Origin: Persicaria tinctoria
Taxonomy: Eukaryota; Streptophyta; Magnoliopsida; Caryophyllales; Polygonaceae
DNA length: 64,000 bases
Assembly: GCA_037127255.1 (NCBI GenBank)
Contig: JBANSL010000008.1
Span: 12,035,396 to 12,099,395, forward strand
Direction of reading: 5' to 3'
Of the stretch, positions 21,890 through 33,085 are shown piece by piece; the stretch's first letter is position 1; each line of letters starts with the position of its first letter. Under the pieces are notes generated by a model. It did no database searches. It saw only the letters and a program-made list of their open reading frames with translations, and had not been told where the DNA came from. Both the position numbers and the translations under genes were made by a program.

Positions 21890-22046
21890 TTTCTATCCTA
21901 TGCCTTTATAAGACCCTAAATTTAGAATTTGTTTTTAATTTTAATTAGTTTTTTTTAATTAGATTCTTAGGGTCGCTTGCCTTTCTTTGTAGGGAATCTT
22001 TCCAAATTTAGGGTCTTATCCTATACCCTTGGGGCATAGGATAGAA
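21890..22046. repeat. foldback element, about 157 bp
   Basis: The left arm TTCTATCCTATGCC and AAGACCCTAAATTTAG is mirrored on the right by CCAAATTTAGGGTCTTATCC and GGCATAGGATAGAA. Together these make an imperfect inverted repeat of about 40 bases per arm. Superfamily not assigned. Confidence 0.6.
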
Positions 22047-22306
22047 CTACCGAAAAAAATAATTATACTTTTAATCAGATTAGATTTCCAGGGATAGGAG
22101 AACACCTATCAATAAACTCCCGTTGTTGACTTGCCAAAGAGGGAAGACAAATCACTAGATCATGAAACACAACACAAGCCCTTGTGTTCTACAAATTAAA
22201 GGCAAAACAATTCCTTTTATTATACTAATCGAAACAATTTAAGGGTAGGTGCTAGAGCACTTTTATCGGCTTCCTACTGTTCACGGATACTAATGTTAAA
22301 ATATTA

Positions 22307-22541
22307 CTCCATCCGATCCAAAATATAAGTCGTTTGACTTTTCAACACGTATTTCAAGAAGCCCAAAACTATATAAAATATCAACTTTTTTAAAATTATT
22401 TTTTTACAACTTATTATTTGTTGGTAATAAGTATTGAATTGTAAAAAAATAATAATAAAAAAGTTAATATATTATATAGTTTTTAGCTCCTTAAAATACG
22501 TGTTAAAAAGTCAAACGACTTACATTTTGGATCGGATGTAG
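22307..22541. mobile_element. Stowaway-type MITE, subfamily D
   Basis: Starts CTCCATCCGATCCAAAATAT and ends CATTTTGGATCGGATGTAG, with TA flanks (22305-22306, 22542-22543). Same subfamily as the copy at 54593-54834. It lies about 200 bases beyond the P450 stop codon. Confidence 0.8.
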
Positions 22542-22745
22542 TACAACAGTACCGTAAACGATACAATACTACGCCGATTCGAGACTAGTATCGATACTCC
22601 GTGTGAAAAGTAAACGATGTGTCAGTCTGTTTTTTTTTTATTTTCGGAAAAGCGGCAAAAAAACGACGCCGTATTGATTCAAAGAAGTGGAGAATGCTGC
22701 GTTTCACTGAGCCAGCAGCAGGTACATGCAACAATAGCATAGCAT

Positions 22746-24456
22746 CTATATTGGATCATACAGATCAACATAGAGGCGAGGAGCAATGAGAACTTGAAGC
22801 GGCGTTGCCTTCATGTTGGTTAGCCCTGAGCTTTCGGTCATATCAACAAGCGCATCATCTACCGTGGAGAACTCAAAGGCTTGCAGAAAAGAAGCCAATA
22901 GAAATTGCGCATTGCGAATGCCGAAAGACATCCCTGGACACATCCTTCTCCCTGACCCAAACGGGATCAGTTCAAAGCTCCGGCCTTTTACATCCACATC
23001 CTTGTGGGTGGTCAAGAACCTCTCTGGTCGAAACTCCATTGGGTCCTCCCACACCCTCGGATCACATTGGATCTTCGAGACGTTCACTATGAGCCTAGTG
23101 CCTTTCTCGACATGATAGCCTCCCACTATGCAGTCTTCGTTGAATTCCCTCGGGGCACTCAATGGTGCCGGAGGATACTTCCTTAGAGTCTCTTTCACAA
23201 TGGCTTGGAGGTAAACAAGCTTAGGCATATCCGATTCAGTAACTCGCCTATCCTTTCCAACATAGGTGTTCAACTCATCTTGCGCCTTCTTTAGCACGCC
23301 ACGATTGTTTAGTAGCAGAGACATTGCCCATGTTAGAACCACTGAGGTTGTGTCACTTGCTCCTCCAATCATCGCCTGCGTGCAAAAAAAAATCTTATTC
23401 AATTCATCGAAATCGTTCATGCCTAAATTTAAAAAGGATCGGATCATGGAGACGAAAACTAGAGCTTACCATGCAAGTAGCCTTGTTTATTGTATCATCA
23501 TCAAAGCGAGCATCGTTGATCGCATCTGAGCCTTCAAGAATGGAAAGCATGACACTCATAAAGTCGTTCCCACTTTTTTCGCTTCCTGATGATCTCATCT
23601 GCTTATGCTCTTGAAGCCAAGTTTCAAGGATGGCGTCCATCTTCTCAGCGGTCTTCTTCATCGCCTTCTCTTGGCCGCCCAAGTCAAGCCACCACAAGAA
23701 AGGAAGGGCATCCCCTATGAAAAATGATCCTAATTTATTGAAAACCTCTTCAATCGTCTCGTGCAAAGGCGTCATCTCCTCCTCGCGACCAACATAGTTT
23801 TCCCCCGAAACAATTCTAACAATTATCCTCATCGACAACCGAGAAAACCATTGCTTCAAATCATCAACTAACACCATGCCATCTAAACTATTCTTTTTGT
23901 GTTTGAACCAAAACTCATACAAGTTGTTTATGCAAGCACTGGTCTCCTCCTTCCAAACATAAGACAACATATCGAGGCGATGGTTAGATAGAAGCTCAAG
24001 GGAGACCACCTTGCGCAGGCTACGCCAGTACGACCCATATGGGGTAATGAACAGAATGGCATTGCCATAGCCCATGATATCAATAACCAATAGCCTTGGC
24101 CGGTTAATAAGAGCCTTGTCGTTCAAAACGAAACACTCTTCAGCCAACTCCGCGGAGCTCACCACTATGGCCTTCTGCACCCCAATCTTGAGGCGAAAAA
24201 CAGGACCGTGCTCATCAGCCATTTGAGCCAGTAGCTTGTGGGGTAGCAGCTTGCCCCCAAGGAGATGAAAATGGCCAATAATAGGCCAAGCCCCTCCAGC
24301 TTCCGGTGGCAATGGCTTTCTCGACTTTCTTTCATGTTTCGGGACAAATAATTTTACTTTCCAGATGACAAACAAAAGAGGAACAAGGATTAAAAGAACA
24401 ACACTAACAACAGAAGTTAAAAACGTGCTAAATAATTGCAAGGAAAAAGTAGCCAT
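22746..24456 (-). CDS. cytochrome P450, CYP82-like, two exons, 538 aa
   Basis: Heme-thiolate monooxygenase anchored in the ER membrane. CYP82 enzymes oxidise specialised metabolites such as flavonoids, alkaloids and terpenoids; the substrate cannot be read from sequence. Exon 1 is 24456-23470 and exon 2 is 23375-22746, with a phase-0 intron of 94 bases. Visible parts: N-terminal membrane helix (about residues 12-33), proline hinge RKPLPPEAGGAWPIIGH, oxygen-binding I-helix GGASDTTS (about 333-340), ETLR (391-394), PERF (446-449), and heme loop FGSGRRMCPG (468-477) with ligand Cys 475. Intron position and length are normal for plant A-type P450s, and all catalytic motifs are intact. A pseudogene relative lies at 2655-4815. 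The shorter minus-strand frame ending in the intron is a read-through artefact. Confidence 0.92.
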
Positions 24457-25074
24457 TGAAGCTCCGACTACGTTGTATAGAGGGCGTCGACTTGTAGGCT
24501 TAAAGCGTAGTGAGTGTGGTCCAAAATTATGGAAAAAGACTATATTATCGAGTAACCAATTCCATGATGAATAACAACCACAACTTCAACTTGTATAGGA
24601 TAACAAACTTTTTAATAACCACAAAAATTATGGAAAAAAACTATATTATCGAGTAACCAATTAATCAATATTTAAAAAAAGGCTAAACATAATAGAAATT
24701 ATATAAAATAATGAATTAAAATATATTTGGCCTATCTATTGATCCACAGTACACCTCTTGATGTTCTCAATTCTCATAGCTCCACGCATATCTATTGATC
24801 TATATAAACAAACGTAGTGAAGATTGCCTTTTGATAATAATTTGTACTAGCATTTAGCGAAATTAGTCAACTAGTTTCCTAGCAGTTGTAGGTGTATTGC
24901 ACTATTGCTGATGTTATTGTAGTATTTTGCCTTCCTTTACTTATAATTGCATTTTAGATGACTTGTTACTTGAAAAAGGGTATGGAAAAACAGCAATGTC
25001 AATGTTGCAAGCTTCGATATATATTTTGGTTAAATCACTCAAGCTTCTTGTAGGTAAGTTTCGATCACTGTTAA
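24457..25074. other. upstream region of the P450 gene
   Basis: AT-rich. The motif AATTATGGAAAAA(G/A)ACTATATTATCGAGTAACCAAT occurs twice (near 24525 and 24626), a short direct duplication. No gene seen. Confidence 0.4.
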
Positions 25075-25350
25075 CAATTTCTGAGACAAGTTGATTTACA
25101 GCGAAGCATTTTGGCCTTTTGTGATCACCGATCTACCAATACAGAGAACGAATAATGGACTCACGTTAGTCATCGGGGCCCCGTGCATCGTCCTTCAGCT
25201 TCTGCCTGGAAACAATTTCTGAGACAAGTTGATTTACAGCGTAGTATTTGGCCTTGTGATACACCAATCTACCGATAGAGAGAGCGAATAATGGACTCAC
25301 GTCAATCATCGGGGCCCCATGCATCGTCCTTCATATTCTGCCTGGAAACG
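25075..25350. repeat. 138 bp tandem duplication covering the last coding bases of the R3HCC1L-like gene
   Basis: CAATTTCTGAGACAAG recurs at 25075 and 25213. Downstream of each lies TTGATTTACAGCG, GAATAATGGACTCACGT and CATCGGGGCCCC. The right copy continues into the intact final exon (25302-25492). The left copy holds a decayed duplicate of the terminal coding bases, now in the 3' flank. Confidence 0.8.
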
Positions 25351-28300
25351 ATGCGGTTCTTCCTTGCTTCTTCCTGGTTCCTGAATTCTGAGGACTTGAA
25401 ATTCATAGGAATCTTGATTCCCATTCCTTGAGCAATTAGCCTTTGTGCAGTTCTGGCTGAAGTTTGAGGCCTTTTTCTTGGAGGTTCCAAGTCTGCAACG
25501 ATAGTGCAATTTTAGTTTAATAAGAACATTGTTTTGATTCACTTTTCTTTGTTGTAGTCTTGTAGATCAAAGCATATCATCAGTATATGATTCGAGATTC
25601 CACGCCTAACTTGGAAAAAAAAAAAATTTAATGTTCACCCCCCACTGGGTTAAGCCGTTAAGGTATTTGGGGATATAGTTCCTTTGCAACTTTTCTGTGA
25701 GCATGTGTGTTTTCTTCTTTATTCTTTTTCAATTTTATTTCTGTTTGGGAGGGGGGCAGGGGGCAAGACATATACTGTAGAATATAGAGTCATGAATAAG
25801 AAACCGTACCTCCATTTGGAATGGAGCCCAATAAGATGTCATCTTCGTCAAGCATGCGTACAGAGAATGGGCATTTAACAATATTAGACACCTCGAGTGC
25901 TGTAGAAACAATCACAAAGAAGTTCAGATTCAGATTCTAAACTGAAGGACGAGATTGAGCTATAAACTTGATGAGTGAGAACTGAGAAGGAAGAACTATG
26001 GAGGCTATTAAAGATATCTCAAAAGATTGGGTACTAGAAGGAGAACCAAACCCAACACCTAGGTGACAAAAAAGATGCACTTTCACTAAATCTACCAGAT
26101 CTTGCAAACAAGTAGCACTAGAGGAATTACAAACTACTACATATCAGAAGTCCTAAGAGCTAACCCTCAAACTGAAAATAGCAAATTGCATACCTGTTGC
26201 ATTAACTTATCACCGACACAGCCAAACTATTCAGAAACAAGTATATTCCAAAAAAGCCTAGCATATACATAAATCATTACCAAAAAAATTGGTACAAATA
26301 ATTTAATCTACAAAGCAGAGCAAAAATCTCTCTTTGACAACCGTTGATAGAATACAAAGAAAAAGAAAATGAACATTGAACAATCTGAAATTCAGCAGAA
26401 GTGAGAGGGTGATCAAACAAATTTAATGGAACATTTTCACAGTGAGGTACCACGAGGAATCAAACCATTTCTTACTTAAGGGAGTAAAGGACAAGGAAAA
26501 ATAATGTTTTTTTCTCTTTCCCTATTTAATTATTTTTTAACTCACCCAATGCCCCAACCAGCTGTCATTCATCCTTGTTCTTCTCCCCTTCTTTCTATCT
26601 CTTTCTACATCACTATTACTGCCTAACTGAGTTCACAACAATCTTGATTCTGCTTCATTCTTCTCCATTCATCGTTTACTTAAGGGTTCTCTTATTCACT
26701 AGGAAAACAAGAATAAGAAGAATAAAAGGAGTCATCAAATCCAAAAGAGAAAAAAAGAATAATTTTAGATTTTTTAATTATTTTCATTGTCCTTTTAAGC
26801 GGGAAACAAATTTGAAACCTCATCATACCCAACGAAAGTACGGTCAAGAATGAGAAATGGACGTACCAACTGATGGCGATATAAAAACAGCCAGTGCAAC
26901 TGTATCATTAACCCAACGAATTACAAATTTGCCTTCGAAATTCTTCAAAATATTCTCCAAATCCAGTGTATTATAACTTGGTTGGAAGCCTTCCAGGACA
27001 AGAACATGGCGAGTACCATAAACAGCTGGCATCAAAATCAAAAGTTCAATCATATATAAATGGGCAAACAAAAACTGAAACGAAAACCATCATTTCAGTG
27101 AATACATTAAGAGCCATTTAGCATAGATATTAGTACAGAACTAATATGCTATGCATTTGTGTTGAACACTTGATAATAAAGTCTGACGAATGGGATAATC
27201 AGAAAGATGAGCAACCTATTCACACTACTAGTGTTATAGAAATAACTCTGCATTAAGAATAAATCCACTATTTCAAGTGCAACAAAATCTCCCTTATGGA
27301 AAGGGAACAAGAGCCCTTGGACAGGTCAAAAAAATTATGCACCAGGCTAATTTTATTAGTAAAAGTTCCCATTAAAAAATAATCATATTATATGATACAT
27401 TTGATGGATTTATGGCCTATACATGCTTTCATCTAATAGAGCAATACTAGGTTGTGTAGGAATGATGTTTCCTGTAACCCCCTTTCTACTGTCTCCTGGG
27501 TTTCTTCAAAAATACGGAGTAGCATTTATCGTCAACATTGTATTATATCCTACTTGACCTTATAGTATCCTTAGATGGCAGGTAGTTCGATTAATCATTG
27601 CTATGCACAGATGCAATCGGTTGAAATTTTATTGCAAAAGATGAGAGGAAAAATATTACTTGTCTATATATAATAATCTGTTTATTGACTTTCATGCAGC
27701 GAAGGAAAATCTCACAATTCTTCACTGGTGAATCTTCTTTAGCAGTGTCATGAACCTTCTTCTCCGAATTACCAACAACAGACTCTTCTCCTTGGAGTCC
27801 CTGCTGATCTGCATATAACCCTACTTTCTTGTATGCAAAGGTCCCTCTTCCACGCCGCTTTGGAGTCTCCTTCACAGAATCCTCAAGGGAAATTTTCGAC
27901 ACTTCAGGCAGCCGTTGTGGAGGAAGTAGTTCATCCAGGGAATAGTCAGCTCTTTCTTCCCAATCTGCCCATCCAAAGAAACAGCACATACAAAGTAGTT
28001 ATATTTTAATTCTTAATTGTTAATTCTCACTAACTTGTTTATAGTTATTTTGCTTTCTTATTCTCATTCACCAAAACCCTCCTGTTTTCTACTAATTTGT
28101 AAATATATGTTACTTGGGAATACTAGATTTGATTCTAGGTGGGATCAACCTCTTACTTACTCATTATACTAGGATATAAGTTTGATAGAAACGACAGGTT
28201 TTCTCCTTTCACACTATTACTAAATTATCATACAAAGATGCCTAGTTTCTGTAACTCATTGCAAAATGATTACTTCATAAACTCTACAATAAAACTTTGC

Positions 28301-29261
28301 AAACAAGTATTCAGAGGTTCAGAGATGTAACCTAAGATTGACACATGTGCCAATATGTGTGCCCTATGCTCAACGCCTCAACATATAAGCCATGATAGGC
28401 TGAAAGAAATCAGATACATCTAATTGTGTCGGTTAGGAATTACATGCCTTCAAAGATTAACGAATTGATAGATAAAAAAAAATCCAAAAAAGAAAGAAAA
28501 AGAAACACATCCATGTGAATGACTATCAGGTGAGTAATTTAATATTTTGCAGAACGGGGATAGGAAGTACCATCATCTGAAATAGCTCCTTCTGGCTGCC
28601 TATCATCAGGTGGTGATTCAGTACTTTTATCCAAATTACCTTCATAAAACAGGCAAAATTTTGCATCAGACGCAAAACACAAAGGTGGATCTTTATCGAG
28701 ATGAGATGAAAAGCAAACAACTTCAAGCGCAACCAATCCAAATTCAATAAAAATAACAAAGAAAGATGCCAAAGGAAGCAAAACGAAGTAACAAACCATC
28801 ATTCACCGGAACGTCCTCGGTAGACGAAGACCTCACTGCCAAATCACCCTCAGAAGAAGTCCTAACCTGTTCGTATTCATCTCTTGAAACCTCGGTATTA
28901 CTTCAATTATCGAATCGAAAGAAAAGAAGAAACGTTAAGCAAGACTATCTCCATCTCAAACATATAAAAGAGAAAGAGGTGGGCGAGAGAGGACTAACCA
29001 GGAAGCTCGCAATCGGTTCTTGATGACGAGGGCTCGCGATCGAGCCTCGTCGGCTTTGATAGAGAAGCCACTGGAGTCATAAAGCTTGGCTAATTCAAAG
29101 AGAGCCGAGGTCAACTGGAGCTCCGCGACTGTGGAGGTCAGAGGCTGGAGTTTCAGAATTAGGGTTTCGAGGAGGGAGATAGCGCTCTCGATGGCCCCGG
29201 ATTCCACAAGATCTTCCACCTTCTCACTCCAGTTTGCTAGTTCTGGATCGGCGACTTCCAT
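25302..29261 (-). CDS. R3HCC1L-like protein (TPR-like N-terminus), seven exons, 374 aa
   Basis: Exons on the minus strand are 29261-28999, 28900-28797, 28639-28571, 27964-27716, 27025-26867, 25899-25810 and 25492-25302, summing to 375 codons. The N-terminal 90 residues (MEVADPEL, then helical LISLLE-type text ISLLETLILKLQ and ALFELAKLYDSSGFSIKADE) look like a TPR-like helical unit. Exon 4 is charged, with KRRGRGTFAYKK. Exons 5-6 carry HVLVLEGFQPSYNTLDLENI and IRWVNDTVALAVF, the RRM-like part typical of plant proteins annotated as R3HCC1L or growth inhibition and differentiation-related homologues. The C-terminus RPQTSARTAQRLIAQGMG is basic. An upstream in-frame ATG at 29291 would add ten residues; I chose MEVADPEL as the more natural start. 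Function in plants is not established; RNA binding is a guess from the domain. Confidence 0.82.
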
Positions 29262-29521
29262 TGCTGTTCCAGTTAGAGTTCCACGCATCAAACACTACAG
29301 GAGCGGTGGGGGTGAGGAAATCGATTGAAGTTGGGCCGCCAATGTTAATGCGAATGGGAACACCTGACTCCAAATCACCTGTGCCAAAGGCCCAAAACCC
29401 TGCCACTGAAGTTCCTCCTCGCCCCCCGAATTGAAAAAAGAAAGAATTGAAAAAAAAAAAGAAGAAAGAAAGAAATTAGGAAAAATAGTTAAGGATGGGA
29501 GATTATGTGAGAGGGGATTTT

Positions 29522-29774
29522 TTCTCAAGGATTCCCTGCGTTGTCTCTATCAACCGTCAGAAGAGATGGCTAACTTTGTCTCGGTTCCAACTTTGTTCGT
29601 CTTCGCTAGTTTCGGCCTCGCTCTCTAGTTTGTTCGTGGTGTTTTTGTCTTTGTCGACTTTTCTTGTATTTTTCGGTTCTTTTCATAACGGTTTGTCCGT
29701 TGCCGATCTTTTCGGCCTCTCGACTCTCCAGACATATCCGGTTTGTCGAATTCTTTCCTGTTCAAAAAAAAAAT
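29522..29774 (+). mobile_element. short retroposed sequence (LINE 3' tail type) with A-tail
   Basis: Ends in an A-run near 29765-29773. The 11-mer TGAGAGGGGAT lies on both sides (about 29511-29521 and 29777-29787), a target duplication. The body has T/C-rich text (TTTCGG, GTTTGTTCG), as in other LINE 3' regions here. It lies about 250 bases upstream of the R3HCC1L-like start codon. Confidence 0.6.
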
Positions 29775-29821
29775 TGAGAGGGGATAGTAGGGAGCAAGTG
29801 AGAAATTGAGAATGAGACGGT

Positions 29822-30105
29822 CTAAACTACACATGGCGGAGCATAATTAGTGGGAGAGCCGGTTTAGTACAAGGCCTTTGTTGGTGTGTGGGAAATGGAC
29901 AGTGGATACCCCGACCGAGGAACTTCAAGCTGCTAGGGAAATTTGTAGGGGGTGACCCGGAGTTGAGAGTTGTTGATTTAATCGGCTGGAGTGTGGGTCG
30001 TTGGGATGAGGTGGAGATAAGGAAGCACGTGCTGCCGTGTGATATGGAGTTGGTATGCAAGATACGATTAATGGACTCTCTAGTGAGGGATCAACTCATA
30101 TGGAG
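29822..30105 (+). pseudogene. L1-type LINE ORF2 fragment, left of the Sirevirus
   Basis: The frame reads RLVQGLCWCVGNGQWIPRPR, then DPELRVVDLIGWSVGRWDE, ILPCDME-like text and DSLVRDQLIW. This is the region between reverse transcriptase and the zinc-binding domain of plant L1-like ORF2. Reading stops at the insertion site TGGAG (30101-30105) and resumes at 40069. Confidence 0.75.
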
Positions 30106-31238
30106 TGTTAACTCCACCTTGATGATAAGATCTAACTATAGGAGGTAAGACCTTGGTTGATGAAAGCCAAAACCTAGGAATCCTGAGTTTGGTAAGGTCT
30201 TACCAAACGGCTCAAGACTTTAGCTTAACTCTACTGGACTTGGAAAGGATTCTGGGTAAATGGGCCTATTTATTAAACATGCCTAATTTACCCTAAGCCA
30301 AAAACCGAGAATCCAGTTATTATATAGAGCCATTTCATTGGGCTTTATCCTTAGCATAGATTGGGCCTAGTTTTTAATTGGATTCATAACTTGTTATTGG
30401 TTTATTCGGAATTGAGTTGTCCACATACTATCTCTTTATTTCGGTTGAGATTTTACAGAGATCTTTGTATATCTCTTCTGCCCAACTATCTACAAGATCT
30501 CCAGGACTTCAGCAAGATCTCACGCAACAAGAGAAGGTTCTGGAATTGGCCAAGAATTTCGCCCAGGAGTTTCGGTGTAGACGATGGCGTACAACGTTCA
30601 AAATTCAAATCTGGGTGTTGGCCTAATTAAAGGAGAAGAAGACGTCGGCTGGAAATACACATCTCCTACAGCGCTCAATTGTTCACAGCTTTCAAGTCTT
30701 CTTCAATCGTTTGATCTCACGCAGCTCGTCACGCAAAGAGTTTGTATTTAATTTGAGTGTGTGTGAGGTTTTATTACGCTTTATAGTACAATTCATCTAG
30801 GTTATACTAAGGGTTTCTTTACCCAAAAGTATAGGGTGCTCAGGTATCCTTAGTTGCTTTGTTTCACTAGAGAGTTTGGGTTGCTAGATAATAAAGTAGT
30901 CTAGAAGTGTGTAAGTCTTCTAGAGGTTGTATCTAGGACTCATAAGGCAAAGTGAAATAAAGTGTGTTGAATCCTACGGGTTGGATAACCCTAGGCGGGG
31001 ACGTAGGCGGTTGTGCCGAACCTCGTTAACAAGTATCGTGTGCTTTCAATTATTGCTTGCTTTTATTATTTACTGTTTCTTACTTGCTCTCGCTACTAAT
31101 CTCTCTTCTCATATCAGATAAGGTCTTACAGCTTGCGGTAAGGTCTTACCTTTTCGGATTGCAAAAAGTTTCCATACTCTATCCAACCCCCCCTTATAGA
31201 GTATTTGCGTGCTCCTATTCTGCTTATTTCGCACTTCA
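30106..31238 (+). repeat. 5' LTR of the Sirevirus, 1133 bp
   Basis: Begins TGTTAACTCCACC and ends GCACTTCA. It is nearly identical to 38729-40068 apart from the SINE there. Contains AAGGTCTTAC-type repeats near 30125, 30195 and 31119-31150. Reading frames inside the LTR are not genes. Confidence 0.95.
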
Positions 31239-31253
31239 ATTGGTATCAGAGTC
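31239..31253 (+). promoter_or_regulatory. primer-binding site of the Sirevirus
   Basis: ATTGGTATCAGAGTC immediately after the LTR matches the usual initiator-Met tRNA complementary site of plant copia elements. Confidence 0.85.
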
Positions 31254-31294
31254 TAGCTCACGTATTTGGATATTACTATCTGTGAGTACTAACC

Positions 31295-33076
31295 ATGGCA
31301 GGTGAAGGACAAGGCGGTTTCGGTCAAGGAAGATCTATCTCCCGTCCACCTCTCTTCGTTGGGGATAATTTTATGCACTGGAAATCTCTGATGAAAATGT
31401 TCATCATTGATCAGGATCTAGAACTCTGGCATATCATTATGCGAGGGCCAAATGTTCCCAAGAAGGACGGACCAAATGGAACGAAGCTAGACAAGACAGA
31501 GGATGAATTCAATCAGACAGATCTGGAGAAAACAGCCAAAAACAGTAAAGCAGTTCATGCTCTTTACTGTGGGCTAAGCACTGAAGAATTCAACCGGATT
31601 TCCTCTTGCAAATCAGCAAAAGAAATCTAGGATAAACTGGTTGTGACCTATGAAGGAACTAGTCAGGTCAAGGAGTCAAAAATCAGTATTTATCTTAGAC
31701 AATACGAATTGTTTAAGATGAAATCTGATGAGTCTGTGAAAGTAATGTTCACCCGTTTTACGGAGATCATTAATAATCTCGACTCCTTGGGAAAAACCTT
31801 CCAGAATGAAGAAAAGGTCAGAAAGATACTTCGTTGTCTTCCTAAATCAAAATGGGGTCCCAAAGTGACCGCCATTGAAGAAGCTCAAGACCTTAGCACG
31901 CTGGAAATCGATGACTTGTTAGGAAAACTAATCACCCATGAAATGATCCTCAATGAGGACGATGGGGAGCCTTCCACAAATGTCAAGAACTTAGCGCTAA
32001 AGGTTAAGAAAGAAGAATCTCCTGAAGATTCCGAGGATGATGAAGAGGAAGATCCCTTTGCTCTTATAATAACAAGGGGTTTGGCTCGCATCCTCAAAAT
32101 GAAGAAGCAATTTTCCATCAAGGAATTTGGAGGATCTTCAAGGAGCCAAGGTAAGTCCTCTACCCCCTCCAAGAGGAACCGAGTCTTAACATGCTATGAA
32201 TGTGGTGAAACAGATCACCTTGTTAAGGAGTCTCCTCTCAAAAAACGCAACAAGGCAAAGAGGAAAGAATCCAACAAGAAAGTCATGGCAGCTTGGAGTG
32301 ACTCAGACGCATCAAGCGAATCGGACTCTGAGGATGAACAAGCCAATCTATGTCTCATGGCCAAAAGCGATGATAAAGATCAACACCTCAATGGAATGGT
32401 AAGAAACCTTCTTTCTAGCTCCAAAGCTGTTCTTTCTGAATTTCTTAAAAATATGATCTCAAATGAGGACAGCTGTTGCAGAGAAATTAGCAGTCTACAA
32501 GAGAAGGTATTGGATCAAGAAACATGCATTAAAAGGCTGTCACAGAAATTGCAAGATCTTGACAATCAGAATTCTGACCTTATCAATGAAAGTAAGACCT
32601 TACGATCGGAAAATTCCGAACTTAAGGAAAAACTTTCAACTCTCATTGATCAGAACACTGATCTTGAGAAGGAAAAGGCGAAGTTGTCTGAAAAATGTCA
32701 AGATCAACAAAAAGCCTTAGTGCAATTTACAAGATCCAAGGCTAATCTTGATAAGATGCTTGGAGAACAACAACTTTCCTTAAATCGAAATGGTATAGGT
32801 TATAACAAGAACTTTCCTGTTAAGCCTACTACCAAGTTTGTTAAAGCTAAAGGAAATTGGAGGACTCCTACATGTTTCTTCTGCTGCAAAAAGGGTCATG
32901 TAAAGGAAACCTGTCCTTATAGGAGAACAGATCCTTACATCATCCGAAACACATATCCTGTACTTTTAAATGAACGAATAAGACAAGTTTGGGTCCCTAA
33001 GGGAACAAAGTTACCAAATATGGTATACCCCCACAACGGATCCAAATCGGTCTATTGGTCAAGCCGGAAAGGTTGA
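31295..33076 (+). pseudogene. Sirevirus gag, one internal stop
   Basis: Starts MAGEGQGGFG and carries the UBN2-type gag core (DNFMHWKSLMKMF, FTRFTEIINNLDSLG). A TAG at 31628-31630 (codon 112) interrupts an otherwise continuous frame. A first zinc knuckle, CYECGETDHLVKES, lacks its last Cys; a second, CFFCCKKGHVKETC, is intact. Between them lies a long coiled coil (about 32400-32740, heptads such as ENSELKEKLSTL). The gag frame ends with TGA at 33074-33076, directly in frame with pol. Gag packages RNA into particles; this copy would yield only a short product without read-through. Confidence 0.85.
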
Positions 33077-33085
33077 TTTGTTGTT

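Noticed and set aside
22805..23614. Plus-strand frames opposite the P450 exons
   Set aside because: Antisense shadows of a gene with all P450 motifs.
30361..31305. Open frames repeated in both LTRs (also 39185-39947)
   Set aside because: They lie inside LTRs, are duplicated for that reason, and carry no domain.
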